Assembly (NCBI RefSeq): GCF_012427705.1
Contig: NZ_CP048602.1
Coordinates: 496,001-560,000 of the forward strand
Direction of reading: 5' to 3'
Length of the DNA stretch: 64,000 nucleotides
Source: Vreelandella piezotolerans
GTDB lineage: Bacteria; Pseudomonadota; Gammaproteobacteria; Pseudomonadales; Halomonadaceae
Part shown: positions 1 through 10,700 of the stretch, piece by piece
Position numbering within the stretch: the first letter of the stretch is position 1
Layout: each line of letters opens with the position of its first letter
The notes under the pieces: model-generated
The model's input: only the letters and a program-made list of their open reading frames with translations
What the model was told of the DNA's origin: nothing
Database searches by the model: none
Made by a program: the position numbers and the translations under genes

Positions 1-1
1 A

Positions 2-2899
2 ACGCCAATAGAGCCTTGGCCGCATCAGCGCTTTGTGGCGAACCGCCTACTTGAAACATACCCTTGTAACCACTTGCTGTGTGACGAGGTTGGGCTAGGT
101 AAAACGATTGAAGCGGGACTAGCTTTTCGAGCACTTTGGCTAAGTGGGCAGGCCACCTCTATTCGTGTATTTGCACCTGCATCGCTGACACAACAGTGGC
201 TCATGGAGATGGCGGATAAGTTTTACTTACCCTTTGTAAGGCGTACTACCCGCCGTGGCAGTTTCGAAAAGATTGACCAAATTAGCGGCGAATTGATGGT
301 GTCTGAGGGGCAGATGTTTGATGCTCCACTGGAAGTTATTTCTACCGGCTTGCTGATTAATCGCCGTGGAGGGCGCATTCTCGCCAGCATGCCTGACACC
401 GATTTAGTGTTGGTTGATGAGGCGCATAAAGCACGTCGGCAGTCACCCGATAACAGAGCTATCACACCGCGCTTTAACAAGCTCTATCAAGAGCTTGAAA
501 GCAGCCTCTACGCCAAGTCGCGCACTTTATTGTTGGCTACCGCCACACCCATGCAATTAAACCGCGTGGAAGCGTTTGACTTGCTCAAGTTGATGCCCTC
601 TGCGGGAGCAGTGCAGTTCTCAGAGGATTTAAGTGAAATTTTTTATCAGATTCGTGAGCGCTTATTAAATAATGAATCGATCAGTGATCATGAGTGCGAA
701 TGGCTGCGGCGTTATCTCTTTAATGTAAAAGCCGCTTCGCCAGCGCAGTGGCAGTTTGTCTATTATCATGTGCTGGATATGTTTGGGCAGATGGAACTAG
801 ACAATTTCATGGAGCAGTGGATGGTTCCCATGAACTGGGACCATGTGCAGCCTGCTTTGAGCTTATTAGCTCCGCTTGGAAGAAGCATGTTGCGGCATAC
901 GCGTTCGCTGCTGCGTACCTATCAGCGCGAGGGACTGTTAAATGCTAATCTCGCCTGGCGTGAGGTAGATCCAATTATCATTCCACTCCATCATGTTGAG
1001 CGTGAAGTGTATGATCAACTCCAGGATTACTGTACAGAGTTGGCTAGTCATATTGCTGCAAATATGGAAGACGGAAAACAACGTGCTGCTATTGGTTTTT
1101 ATCTCAGCTTTCTCCGTTTGCGTTACGCATCTTCTTTCCATGCGCTGCGCTGTTCGCTGGAGCGACGCCTTGATAAAATTCAGCTAACGCTTGAACACCA
1201 TGCTCATCACCTGGTTAACGATAACCTCGAACGCGACGAGCTAGATGAGCTGGGTGATGAGGACGTTGAAGGCTTGGTGCTAAAGCACCGCACTGAGAGT
1301 GATTTGACTTGGGAACAGGGCGCTGTAGCAGAGCTTTTGGCCACTATGGTTAAGCTGCCCCATACCCCGCTGAAAATGGCAACTTTGCTAGAGCACATTG
1401 ACAAGCGCCGCGTGCCGGGAAGTGACAGGGTACGCCAGGTAGTACTGTTCACGCGTTATGCTGACACGTTGGACTTTATTCACCGCGATTTATGTCGGCG
1501 GTTGCCAAATTGCCCTATTGGCACTTTCTCTGGTGCAGGGGGAACGCTGCGCCATGCTGGCGAGAGTCGGCCGGAGTCATTGGACCGAACCACCATCAAA
1601 CAACGCTTTGTGGCGGGCAACATCGATATATTGTTGTGTACCGACGCTGCCGCTGAAGGGTTGAACCTGCAAAGTGCCGATTTGCTAATCAACTTCGACC
1701 TGCCGTGGAATCCGATGATGCTGGAGCAGCGCATCGGCCGTATTGATCGGATTGGGCAACACCATGAGCAAATTCGTGTCTTTAACTACCTCTATCAAGG
1801 TAGCGTGGAGGAAGTCGTTTATTCTCGTTTGGTGGAACGCTTTCAAGAAGCTCTCACTGTTTCTGGCGAGCTACAGTTTTCACTGCTTCCTATTCAGCCA
1901 GAAGATTTTGAAGACTATGCAAAATCTGATGGTGAAGAAGGCAAAATTAATGAAGAAGAACTCATCAGAAGAGCCCACCAGCACGCAAAGCGTATTAAGG
2001 AGCGCCAACAGCTAACCGAGTTCAAGGCAGAAGCGCAGAAAGATGCCTATGAGCTATTGGAAGCTGAGCGCCGTTTACAACCGCTGCCCATAAATTTAGA
2101 CGCTATCTGGCAAGCCATCAGTAAAAGCCAGTACTTAAAAGCACTGGGTGGAAAATTAGAAAGCTTTCCTCAAGGGGATGCGTTTACGGTTGTTGATGTG
2201 CCTGGCGTGCCGAAAGATGTACTGTTAACTACATCTCGTCAGCTATTTGAACATGGTCTACCTCAGAACGATTATCGCCATTTACACTTTGCAACCTACG
2301 GTGATCCAGTTTTTGAGCAGTTATTGGCTTATATGACGATGCCGTTTGAAGGCGTCAAAGAAGCTTGGGAGAATCGCCAAGCACTTTCAGGGCTGATGAT
2401 TGCTAACAGAAAGGTAGCTGCCTGGGAGGAATTGTTAAATGCGGAGGGAATAGAGCATGAAGAAGAGATACTAACTTTAGTGCCACGCAACCGTGTTAAG
2501 AAACCACCTCAGAGTGATCAGCTTGGTCGCCATCAACGCGTTATGCTTGATAGTGCTGCTGCGAGTTTAGCTGCCCAGAAACTGCGTCCGAACGCTGACA
2601 CTATCGCTAACCAGATCAGTGAAATAACAAGATTTACGCAAGACGTTCGTCAACGGCACGGTAAACGTGTGTATCTACACTTTGACTCGCCTGATCGTAA
2701 CACCATGCTGGCCTTAGCGGACAAGCTACTCTGGCCGGTTGCACGCCGAGATTTAGGTATCAAGGTTGATGCTGACCCCTTGATGCTTGATGCGCTGCAG
2801 GAGATTATTCATCGGCAATTAGGTGATATGAAAAAGCATAACCGCACACGTGATGAGGTAACACGCCGCTTGAAGGAGAGGGCAGAAAATTATCTATAG
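2..2899 (+). CDS. RapA/SNF2-family helicase-like ATPase (5' end cut by window)
   Basis: The reading frame is open to the first base, so the gene starts outside the window; a GTG at 35 is internal. Before it the frame reads a helicase Q-type PHQR. Visible SNF2/RapA motifs are DEVGLGKTIEAG (I), VDEAH (II), LLATATPMQL (III), LLCTDAAAEGLNLQ (V) and QRIGRIDRIGQ (VI), followed by about 350 residues of charged helical C-terminal region. By family it is a double-stranded-DNA translocase or remodelling ATPase. RapA recycles RNA polymerase, but many SNF2 proteins of this form belong to defence systems such as DISARM (DrmD) or Dpd. The deciding N-terminal domain is missing here. The family call is firm; the role is open. 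Confidence 0.85.
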   Translation, partial: TPIEPWPHQRFVANRLLETYPCNHLLCDEVGLGKTIEAGLAFRALWLSGQATSIRVFAPASLTQQWLMEMADKFYLPFVRRTTRRGSFEKIDQISGELMVSEGQMFDAPLEVISTGLLINRRGGRILASMPDTDLVLVDEAHKARRQSPDNRAITPRFNKLYQELESSLYAKSRTLLLATATPMQLNRVEAFDLLKLMPSAGAVQFSEDLSEIFYQIRERLLNNESISDHECEWLRRYLFNVKAASPAQWQFVYYHVLDMFGQMELDNFMEQWMVPMNWDHVQPALSLLAPLGRSMLRHTRSLLRTYQREGLLNANLAWREVDPIIIPLHHVEREVYDQLQDYCTELASHIAANMEDGKQRAAIGFYLSFLRLRYASSFHALRCSLERRLDKIQLTLEHHAHHLVNDNLERDELDELGDEDVEGLVLKHRTESDLTWEQGAVAELLATMVKLPHTPLKMATLLEHIDKRRVPGSDRVRQVVLFTRYADTLDFIHRDLCRRLPNCPIGTFSGAGGTLRHAGESRPESLDRTTIKQRFVAGNIDILLCTDAAAEGLNLQSADLLINFDLPWNPMMLEQRIGRIDRIGQHHEQIRVFNYLYQGSVEEVVYSRLVERFQEALTVSGELQFSLLPIQPEDFEDYAKSDGEEGKINEEELIRRAHQHAKRIKERQQLTEFKAEAQKDAYELLEAERRLQPLPINLDAIWQAISKSQYLKALGGKLESFPQGDAFTVVDVPGVPKDVLLTTSRQLFEHGLPQNDYRHLHFATYGDPVFEQLLAYMTMPFEGVKEAWENRQALSGLMIANRKVAAWEELLNAEGIEHEEEILTLVPRNRVKKPPQSDQLGRHQRVMLDSAAASLAAQKLRPNADTIANQISEITRFTQDVRQRHGKRVYLHFDSPDRNTMLALADKLLWPVARRDLGIKVDADPLMLDALQEIIHRQLGDMKKHNRTRDEVTRRLKERAENYL

Positions 2900-2921
2900 T
2901 GAAGTGATATGAAGGTGGATG

Positions 2922-3035
2922 ATGAAATATTTAGTAGAAGGGGCGATTTTGAACTTTGAAAGCTGTGCGTTAGTAAAACGATTCTTTGAGGCGTCTTGCT
3001 TGCGTGCTTATCTGCACTATCCTTCACCAGTCTAA
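2922..3035 (+). CDS. Possible 37-residue ORF or gene remnant after the SNF2 helicase
   Basis: A short ATG frame begins 22 bases after the helicase stop, in the same direction, and runs into the 3' end of the convergent cyclotransferase gene, overlapping it by 12 bases. The peptide has no recognisable domain. It may be the start of a gene truncated by rearrangement, or chance. No clear ribosome binding site was seen. Confidence 0.2.
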   Translation: MKYLVEGAILNFESCALVKRFFEASCLRAYLHYPSPV

Positions 3036-3407
3036 CTGAGTTTTTTCATCGACCTCTGAGTTGTATATATAACACCACGCTTTGCCATGCTGGGTATTGA
3101 AAATAGCGCGGTTATAAAGCTCCTGACCTAGGGCATGCGGTAAGTAGCCTTCCAACTGATCCAGCAAGGCTAACTGTTCAGCGTTAATGGCGTATATTTC
3201 GACCACGGTGCCCGCTGACGACTCCGCCTTGGCCCCAGGGTAGGGGCCAAGATCATAAAGCGTGATGGCTGTGAGGCGGTCTGTGCCAAGTAGGGGCGCA
3301 CCATCGAGCCAGTAATGGTTGTGTTGGCCTTGCTTGAGCGTGCCGTATACGGCAACGCGTGGGCAGCGCTGTATGTCGCGTTGTATGTGTTGCATCTCTG
3401 TTCCCAT
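3024..3407 (-). CDS. Gamma-glutamylcyclotransferase-like protein (YtfP/GGACT fold)
   Basis: A 127-residue protein with the fold's hallmark VAVYGTLKQGQHNHYWL near residue 18 and a TVVEIYAI/LDQLEGY segment, which places the usual acidic residue (Glu in LEGY) and the glycine loop of the family. Members act on gamma-glutamyl amines or peptides, but substrates of YtfP-type bacterial proteins are mostly unknown. The start could also be the ATG at 3395. It lies 27 bases downstream of the tandem AAA ATPase gene on the same strand and is probably cotranscribed with it. The fold call is good; the substrate is unknown. Confidence 0.75.
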   Translation of the reverse strand: MGTEMQHIQRDIQRCPRVAVYGTLKQGQHNHYWLDGAPLLGTDRLTAITLYDLGPYPGAKAESSAGTVVEIYAINAEQLALLDQLEGYLPHALGQELYNRAIFNTQHGKAWCYIYNSEVDEKTQLDW

Positions 3408-3434
3408 TTGTTGACTTCAGTGCATAAGGCTGTG

Positions 3435-5552
3435 CTACACAAACCCCATTGGCTGGCGCTCGCCGTGCTGTTCGCGCTCCTCCAGGGTTAGCGCATCCAG
3501 CAATGTGTTCAGGCGAATAGGCAGCCCGCGTAAGTCCAGCTGGTCTAGCGCGGTACGCACGTTGCCGGGGGTTAGGCGGCGCTGTGCTAGATAGTTGGCG
3601 GGAATGCTGGCTAAACGCATGTGGTCGCGTTCTGGCAGTACCGCTTTTAACAGTTCGCGAAGTGGTTCAGGAGCTAGCGGTAAAAACTCGACCTTGAGAT
3701 CAAAGCGGCGCATTACTGCGCGGTCTAGGCTGTCTACGCGGTTGGTGGTGGCGAGTAGCATGCCGTCGAAATTCTCAATTTGTACCAGTAGCTCGTTGGT
3801 GTGGGAAATCTCCCAGCTTTTCATGCTGTTATCGCGCTGCATGAGCAAGGTGTCTACTTCGTCCAACAGCAGCACGGCGCCTGTTTGCCGTGCTTTGGCA
3901 AATAGCTCGGCGAGCTTTTCCTCCGTCCCGCCAACGTATTTATCCAATAAGCTGCTGGCGTGCGCGGTAATCAGCTCGCGGCCCAGGCGTTTAGCTAAAT
4001 GTTTTGCTAAGGCAGTTTTACCGCTGCCCGGCAGGCCGTGCAGGCATAAATGACCACGCTGGCGGCGCGTTAGGCGATTAACGATATTCTCAAGCCCCGG
4101 GCGAGTATTGAGCCACTCCATGCGGTAAGCAGGCATGGCAGGGCCGGTGGAAGTGTTAGCACTGGTCGTTATGGGCGCGGCTGCTTTACCTAGCGCCTGT
4201 AGGCGTTGTGCCATGAGTGTCTCAATATGCTGTTCATTACGCTGTGGAGTGCGTGGGTTAAACAGCGTGCCTAGTCGGCACAGCTGTTTAGCCGCAGCCG
4301 GGGTCATCCACGGCTGTTCTGCCAAACGCTGTCGACCTATGGGAGTGACGGGCAGTGTTTTAATTAATTGCTGGTAATGAGCATTCATCTCTTCGTTGCG
4401 ATTGGCCTTCACTTCGATAATTAGGTCGAAGCGGCGCAGGTAAGCGGGGTCGAGCCAATGCACGCTGTTACTTACCCACAGGCCAGGCGTCGGGTTGTTC
4501 TCTAACAGCTGATTCATCCAGCCTTTGGGGAGTGCTTCTTCGTCGTTAATGACGTCCTCAATCTCATCGAACATCACAAGCCCCGGACGCTTTCCAATCA
4601 GCGCTTGTACGACTTGGTAGCGGCCCAAGCGTTTGCTGGGAGTAAGCACATCGTTATCTTTTTCTGCCACTGGCACGCCGTATAGCGATACCTTTAGCAG
4701 TGTGGCGAGCGATTTTACAAACTCCGTTTTACCCACGCCAGGTGCGCCGTAAATCAGTACGTTAGCACCGGTTTGTTGAGTGTCGATCGCGTTACGCAGG
4801 TAATCTAATGCCAGCTGGCGCAGGGGGACAGCACCAAAACTGGCGAATGAATACGCGCCAGCAGGCTGGATAGGGCAAAGGCTCATCAGGCGCTCAGTGA
4901 TTAAGCTACGTAACGTGCTGGAAGCCAGGGTTGTAACATCGTGGTTCACCAGTGGCGCTAAGCCACGCAGCATCGGGCCTGGCGATAAGGTGTCGTCTAA
5001 GTTTAGTAGGCGGTGATTGTGGGTCGTATTCAGCAGCCCGAACATTTTTAGGCGGCTTTGTTCTTGTAAGCACTGGTGCACGTCATCGCTGCCATGGCCG
5101 GTCAGCTGTGCTAATAGTTTCTTAGCATGGGTGTCTTCAATGCAGGTAAGCGTAGGGTTCATTTGTGGATAGCGCAGCCGTAGCCAGCTCAGAGTGAGCA
5201 AATGCGTTTCAAGCTCAGAGAGCTGTAGCAAGCTCGCGATCTGTTCACACAGGATCACTAGTGGGTTGTTCAGTTGAGTGGATGGATTGATGGTGCCGCT
5301 CGTACGTTTCCACCAGCGCTTTAGAGAGGCACTGTAATCTTGGTAGCGATGGCTACCCTTTGCAGCGGCCGGTACTTTGAGGCCGAGCCAGCCAAACAGG
5401 CTTTCCCAATCGTCATCGTCCAGTGAGCAGTTTTTGCCTTGAAACAGAACCACGCGCACAGCAATAAGCTGCGCCATAAGACGCTCTTCCGGGTCGTGTG
5501 TCTCATCATCACCCGAGTTGGTATGAAGATTTAAGATCGTGTCCCACTGCAT
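3435..5552 (-). CDS. Tandem AAA+ ATPase of unknown role
   Basis: This 705-residue protein carries an all-helical N-terminal region of about 240 residues and two AAA modules. Module 1 has Walker A GAPGVGKT (about 269-276), Walker B LVMFDEIED (about 325-333) and an arginine pair in YLRRFD. Module 2 has GLPGSGKT (506-513), LLLDEVD (561-567) and VMRRFD. Both modules look catalytically intact. The second resembles Cdc48/FtsH-type AAA domains, suggesting a hexameric remodelling machine, but no protease or adaptor domain is fused to it. An AAGGAG site 7 bases before the ATG supports the start. It precedes the cyclotransferase gene and sits downstream of recCBD in the same direction, with a 146-base gap. 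Confidence 0.8.
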   Translation of the reverse strand: MQWDTILNLHTNSGDDETHDPEERLMAQLIAVRVVLFQGKNCSLDDDDWESLFGWLGLKVPAAAKGSHRYQDYSASLKRWWKRTSGTINPSTQLNNPLVILCEQIASLLQLSELETHLLTLSWLRLRYPQMNPTLTCIEDTHAKKLLAQLTGHGSDDVHQCLQEQSRLKMFGLLNTTHNHRLLNLDDTLSPGPMLRGLAPLVNHDVTTLASSTLRSLITERLMSLCPIQPAGAYSFASFGAVPLRQLALDYLRNAIDTQQTGANVLIYGAPGVGKTEFVKSLATLLKVSLYGVPVAEKDNDVLTPSKRLGRYQVVQALIGKRPGLVMFDEIEDVINDEEALPKGWMNQLLENNPTPGLWVSNSVHWLDPAYLRRFDLIIEVKANRNEEMNAHYQQLIKTLPVTPIGRQRLAEQPWMTPAAAKQLCRLGTLFNPRTPQRNEQHIETLMAQRLQALGKAAAPITTSANTSTGPAMPAYRMEWLNTRPGLENIVNRLTRRQRGHLCLHGLPGSGKTALAKHLAKRLGRELITAHASSLLDKYVGGTEEKLAELFAKARQTGAVLLLDEVDTLLMQRDNSMKSWEISHTNELLVQIENFDGMLLATTNRVDSLDRAVMRRFDLKVEFLPLAPEPLRELLKAVLPERDHMRLASIPANYLAQRRLTPGNVRTALDQLDLRGLPIRLNTLLDALTLEEREQHGERQPMGFV

Positions 5553-5698
5553 GGCCGTCTCCTTTGCTGCTTATGTCAGTAGCGTAACCCTTAGGTGCGA
5601 CGTTCCATGTCGCAGGAGAAACGGATGCCCTTCGTTAGCGAACGCTCTTTGTTAGCCAGTGCCAACTCAAGCGTTGTGGGAATGGTTCGTTGTGAGAA

Positions 5699-7756
5699 CT
5701 ATTGGTCTGAAACGGCAAATAGGCGGCTGTAGCGCTCAATGCGCCGTTCAATCGCGCGTGTTAGCACCTCACTGTGGGTGTCGAGTAACGTAAACGTATG
5801 CTTAGCCCGCGTCACGGCGGTATAAATCAATTCTCGGGTGAGTATCGGCGAGAGTGAATCCGGCATCACCAGCGCGGTATGGCTAAACTCCGAGCCCTGC
5901 GACTTGTGAACAGTCATCGCGTAAACCGTTTCAATGCGCTGCAAGCGGCTAGGCAGCACCCAGCGAATACCGCCTTGGCCATCGGGGAACGCTACACGCA
6001 GCGTTAACCCGTTCTCCTCTTTGGGTACTGTTTTAGTACTGGTCGTAAAGTGACGCGGTGAGTTCAGGGTAATGCCGATATCCCCATTCATCAGTTTTAA
6101 GCCGTAGTCGTTACCGGTGACTAATACTGGGCGGCCTTCATACCAGTGGCTTTCAGCTGCTGAGGCATCAATCCATCCTCCACGTATCAGTGCCTGTTCA
6201 ATACGCTCATTGAGCGTTTCCACACCCCACGGCCCTTGGCGCAGCGGTGTTAACAGCTGGAACGTGCTGTGGGCTTTGAGAATAGTGGCCGCCCAGTCGT
6301 CCCAGGCGGATTTATCGTCTTCTAGGCCAGGGCGGGTGTCTGTTTGCTGAATGCACTGCAGGTAGTGGCTAAGGCCGCGTGCGTGAGGGTTATTTTTTCG
6401 TCCTGCGACCGCTAATGTCGTTAGTTTGTGGTAGGGCGCGGTTGCTGACAGCGATAGGTGGGCAAGGTCTTGATAGCGGGCGTCTGCCAGTACGGCGTTC
6501 GCCTGCTTGGCATTGCCTGCGTTGATGGCGTCGGCGAGGTGCCCGATGCCACTTTGGCTATCAAAGCGAAAGCTGTGGCGCAGCTTGGCGACCGCCTGAT
6601 CCAGCGCCTGGCCTGAAGAGTTCGTCAAGGAAGTGTCGAGCGTGTAACCCGTGGTGGCGGTGATCCATTGAGCGGTAGGGTCGCTGTAGTGCCCCTCATC
6701 AGCGCGTTGGCACAAACTGCCTAATACGGATCCGGCTTCGACTGAAGCCAGCTGATCTTTATCGCCAATTAACACCAGTCGAGCGTGGGAGGGCAGCGCA
6801 TCCAATAGCGCTGCCATCATTTCGATATCCACCATAGAAGCTTCGTCCACCACCACCATGTCATAAGGCAGCGGGCGGTGAGCATGATAGGCATAGTGGC
6901 GCGTATCTGGGCGGGCACCTAGTAAGCGGTGCAGTGTTTTGACCTCCGTGGGCACGGACTGCTGTGTGCCGTAAGGGAGCTCAATATCGTTCAGCGCAGC
7001 CACCTGTTGGGCAATCGATTCGTTGAGCCGAGCGGCTGCCTTACCCGTCGGTGCCGCCAGCGCAATCGTCAGCGCGGGCTGGTTAGCGAGACGCGTTAAC
7101 CCTTGCAGAAGCGCCAGCAGACGAATGACCGTGGTGGTTTTTCCTGTGCCAGGGCCACCGGTAATCACAGCAAAGGGGGCGCGCGCGCCAATCGCACACG
7201 CCATTTTTTGCCACCGTACATCGTCCGCATGAGGTACATCAGGCGGAAACAGACGGCTCAGCAGGCTGGCAGCCTGATCGCTGGGCCAATCGGTCACGTG
7301 CTCAAGGCGCGCGTTCACTGCCGCGGTGATGCGCTGCTCGTGCTGCCAATAGCGGCGCAGATAGAGCGTGGAGCCGACCAGTACAAGAGGCTCATTGCCG
7401 TTAGTGCCGGTGCCCACCGCCGACCAAGCCCGTAATGCTTGTTCCCAGCCGGTGTCTGCATAACGGGCAATAATTGCGTCGGGTGTGGGCAGCTCGGGCA
7501 TGGCTTCCTGAGCTTGTACAGCGATCAGCGAGCGGGGCTGTTTGGTTAACGTTTTCAGATCGAGCAAGAGATGCCCTTGCCCGGCTAAATGGCTGACCAT
7601 CGCCGCCGCTAGCAAGCAGGGGCCATCGGCCTCTGGCGCAAGCCGTGCTAGCTGGTCAGCGAACGCTGCATCGAGATCGCGAATCCACCCCGCGCGTGCC
7701 CAGTCGAAAAGCGTGGTCAGTAAGGATTCGTTATCCGATAAGTGCAGGGTATTCAT
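5699..7756 (-). CDS. recD: RecBCD enzyme subunit RecD (5'-3' helicase)
   Basis: The alpha subunit of exonuclease V, a 685-residue superfamily-1B helicase and the fast 5'-3' motor of RecBCD. Visible are Walker A in ITGGPGTGKTTTV (about 198-210), an APTGKAA motif (235-241), Walker B VVVDEASMVD (301-310) and the C-terminal YAMTVHKSQGSEF motif. The N-terminal RecD domain is present, so the length is normal. The ATG overlaps the recB stop by 4 bases (ATGA), indicating translational coupling. It is the last gene of the recC-recB-recD order. Confidence 0.96.
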   Translation of the reverse strand: MNTLHLSDNESLLTTLFDWARAGWIRDLDAAFADQLARLAPEADGPCLLAAAMVSHLAGQGHLLLDLKTLTKQPRSLIAVQAQEAMPELPTPDAIIARYADTGWEQALRAWSAVGTGTNGNEPLVLVGSTLYLRRYWQHEQRITAAVNARLEHVTDWPSDQAASLLSRLFPPDVPHADDVRWQKMACAIGARAPFAVITGGPGTGKTTTVIRLLALLQGLTRLANQPALTIALAAPTGKAAARLNESIAQQVAALNDIELPYGTQQSVPTEVKTLHRLLGARPDTRHYAYHAHRPLPYDMVVVDEASMVDIEMMAALLDALPSHARLVLIGDKDQLASVEAGSVLGSLCQRADEGHYSDPTAQWITATTGYTLDTSLTNSSGQALDQAVAKLRHSFRFDSQSGIGHLADAINAGNAKQANAVLADARYQDLAHLSLSATAPYHKLTTLAVAGRKNNPHARGLSHYLQCIQQTDTRPGLEDDKSAWDDWAATILKAHSTFQLLTPLRQGPWGVETLNERIEQALIRGGWIDASAAESHWYEGRPVLVTGNDYGLKLMNGDIGITLNSPRHFTTSTKTVPKEENGLTLRVAFPDGQGGIRWVLPSRLQRIETVYAMTVHKSQGSEFSHTALVMPDSLSPILTRELIYTAVTRAKHTFTLLDTHSEVLTRAIERRIERYSRLFAVSDQ

Positions 7757-10700
7757 ACCGCCACCTCCTTGTGATTTTCTCCAGCCATCAGGTCATCCAA
7801 GCGCTCGATAAACGCAAGGGGTGGCTTAACACGCAGAACGCCACGGCTAGGCGCTTGTATGCCACGCAGAAAGACCAACATGGCACCGCCAATGTGATGG
7901 TCATAGTCGTAGTCAGGCAAGGTTTGGCGCAGATGGCGATGCAGTGCCAACAAGTAAATACACAGCTGCATGTCGTAGCGCTTATCCAGTGCTGCTCGCG
8001 CAAGTGCGTCTTGGGTGTAAGCCACTTCAGAAGGCCCCAGCCAGTTCGATTTCCAATCAATCACGTAATACTGGCCGTTGTGCTCTGCGAGTAGGTCGAT
8101 AAAACCTTTCATCAAACCGTTGAGCTGTTGAAAGCCCAGCGCTGGCCGTGGCTCTCCTGGAAACAGCGTCTCCTTCACTAGCTTATCGAGTACCGGGGTC
8201 TTGGCATTTACTGTGGCAAACCAAAAATCAGGTTCAGCGCGATAATGGGTGAGCAATGCCAACACCGGGCCTTCCTCGCCTTCTGCTGCTAGTGGGGTAT
8301 GTAACCACGCCGTGATACCGGCTTTTAGTGCAGGCACATGCGCTTCCCAGCCTCGTTGAGCGCAGCGCTGCAGCATACGCTGAGTAAGCTCTGGGTCACG
8401 GCTAGCGTTATCAAAACCTTCGTTCGCCAGCGTTTCTAATACGCCGTGCAAAAAGGTGCCGGGGTTAGGGCCTTTAGGAAACGCATGCAGCGAGCCCACT
8501 TCAGGCGTGCCATGGATAAAGGCGGTGCGTATCGGCTGGTGCTCTTCCGTTTCAATTTCTGCCTGAGGCGTTTCAGGGGCATTCACACCTTTTTGCTGCA
8601 GAGCCGAGTAGCTGGCAATCCACCATGGGGTGAACGTTTGGTGGCTCGTTGTTCGTGCAGTCTTTAACTCAGGGTTGGTCGCCTGTACTTGGTAGCTAAC
8701 CTCCTCGCTCGTGGCGGGATGGGAGGTAATATGAGCGCAGGCTTCTGAGTGTACCTGCCACGCGCTTTTAATCGACCCCAGGTCGGGCAATACCTTCCCA
8801 CCACCTAATAAGTAGCCAATACCGGATTTATCGATTTGAGCTTTTTTGCTGTTGCCATGTTTCAAGGCGGCTAACCCGATAAACGTCGCGTGGCGAGCGC
8901 GTGTTAGCGCGACATAGAGCAGGCGCATATCTTCAGAAAGCCGCTCATCATTGGCGGATTCAAAGCTCTCCTTCGCCTCATCTTTACTATTGGCTAGCTC
9001 TAAAAACGCGTTGCCACTTTCATCGTGGAACAGAGGTGTGCCCCATTTCCCGTTAATTTCTTTAAACGTCGCGATAAAGGGCAGGGCGACAATCGGGTAC
9101 TCCAGTCCTTTGGATTTGAAAATGGTCACCACCTGGATCAGGTCGGCATCGCTTTCTAGGCGCAGGATTTGCTCATCGCGTTTTGGGTCTTGAATATGTT
9201 CACCGAGAACGCGAATCAGCGCCTGGTCACCGTCTAAGGTATCGCTCGCCTGTTGGGCCCATTCGGCAAGGTGCAGTAGGTTAGTTAAGCAGCGCTCCCC
9301 TTGTGGTTTAGCGAGCAGCTGCTCCGGCACACGATAATCGTGCATCAGCTGACGTAAGGCAGGCAGTACGCCCTGGCGATGCCAGCGTGCGCGATACTCA
9401 GCAAAACGTTCTTGCGTTGCTTCCCAGGCGAGCTCGTTATGGTGAAGTTCATCCAGTTGAGCAAGGCTCATTCCCAGCGTGGGCGTGGCAAGTGCTGCGC
9501 GAAGCGTCGAGACCGATTCAGGATGAGCAATGGCTTTAAGCCAGCGCCAGCAATCTTTCGCTTCTGGGGTAGCGAATACGCTGTCGCGGTCAGATAGATA
9601 AACACTAGCTAGCTGGCGTTCGCTCAATGCCGAACGGATAGCAACTGCCTCTGTGCGGTCGCGCACCAAAATAGCAATGTCGCTCGCCTGAAGTGGCCGA
9701 AACGCTTGGCCGGTAGTGTTTTCAAAGCCTGAGGCGTTTGAGGCAGCGTCATTAAGCCAGCTGGCGATTTGATTCGCGCAGTGGCGTGCGGCCTGCGCAA
9801 GGTAGCGCTTCGTATTCACCGGTTCGTCATCTTCACCCACCCACCACGCTGTTAGCGCCGCCGTCGGCTTGCTATTCAGCACTAGCGCTTCTTCTCGTCC
9901 ATTTGCGCCTGCCGGTGTAAACGGCATGGGGTTTTCGTTGGTTGTTTCGTTGGCAAACCGGAAGGCTTTTCGAGTAAACGTACTTTCGGCATGCCGAAAA
10001 AGTTGATTTATCGAGGCCACTACGTTCGTGCTTGAACGAAAGTTCGTTGCCAGGGTGTGATGACGAGGAAACGTGGCAGCACGCGCCTTTAAGTACGTAT
10101 AAATATCACCACCGCGAAAGCCGTAAATGGCTTGTTTGGGGTCGCCAATCAGGATCAGTGCCGACGAAGGGTTGTTCTCTTGCACCTGATAGATTGCATC
10201 AAAAATACGGTATTGCGCAGGGTCGGTATCTTGGAACTCATCGATCATTGCCACAGGAAACTGCGTGCGTAGCCTGTGTGCGAGTGCATCGCCGCCTTTG
10301 CCGCTAAGGGCATCAGCAAGGCCTTGGATCATACCGTCAAACCCCATCTCAGCACGTTGTGATAGCTGCTTGTTTACTCGGTTGGAGACCCACTCGCGTG
10401 CGTCGGCCAGTACCAGCGGCTTCAGTTCTTTGGCTTGAGTGTGAAGAGCTGTGGAGAGCTCATGCCATAGTTCTAAAGCATCATGAACCTCAAAGGCGGG
10501 TAGCGTGGTGCCTTTATTCACTAACAGCTGGCTGGTGGCGAGTTTAGGAACAAACTTACACGCGGCCAGGCAACGCTTTCCCTGCCCCCAGGCGTCCAGC
10601 TCTTCTAACCAGCTGGCAAACGTTGTGTCATCGTTTTTGCCACGAAACTTATTGCCATTGAGCTTGCTGCGAAGGGTGTGCAGCGCTTGGTGTATCGCTT

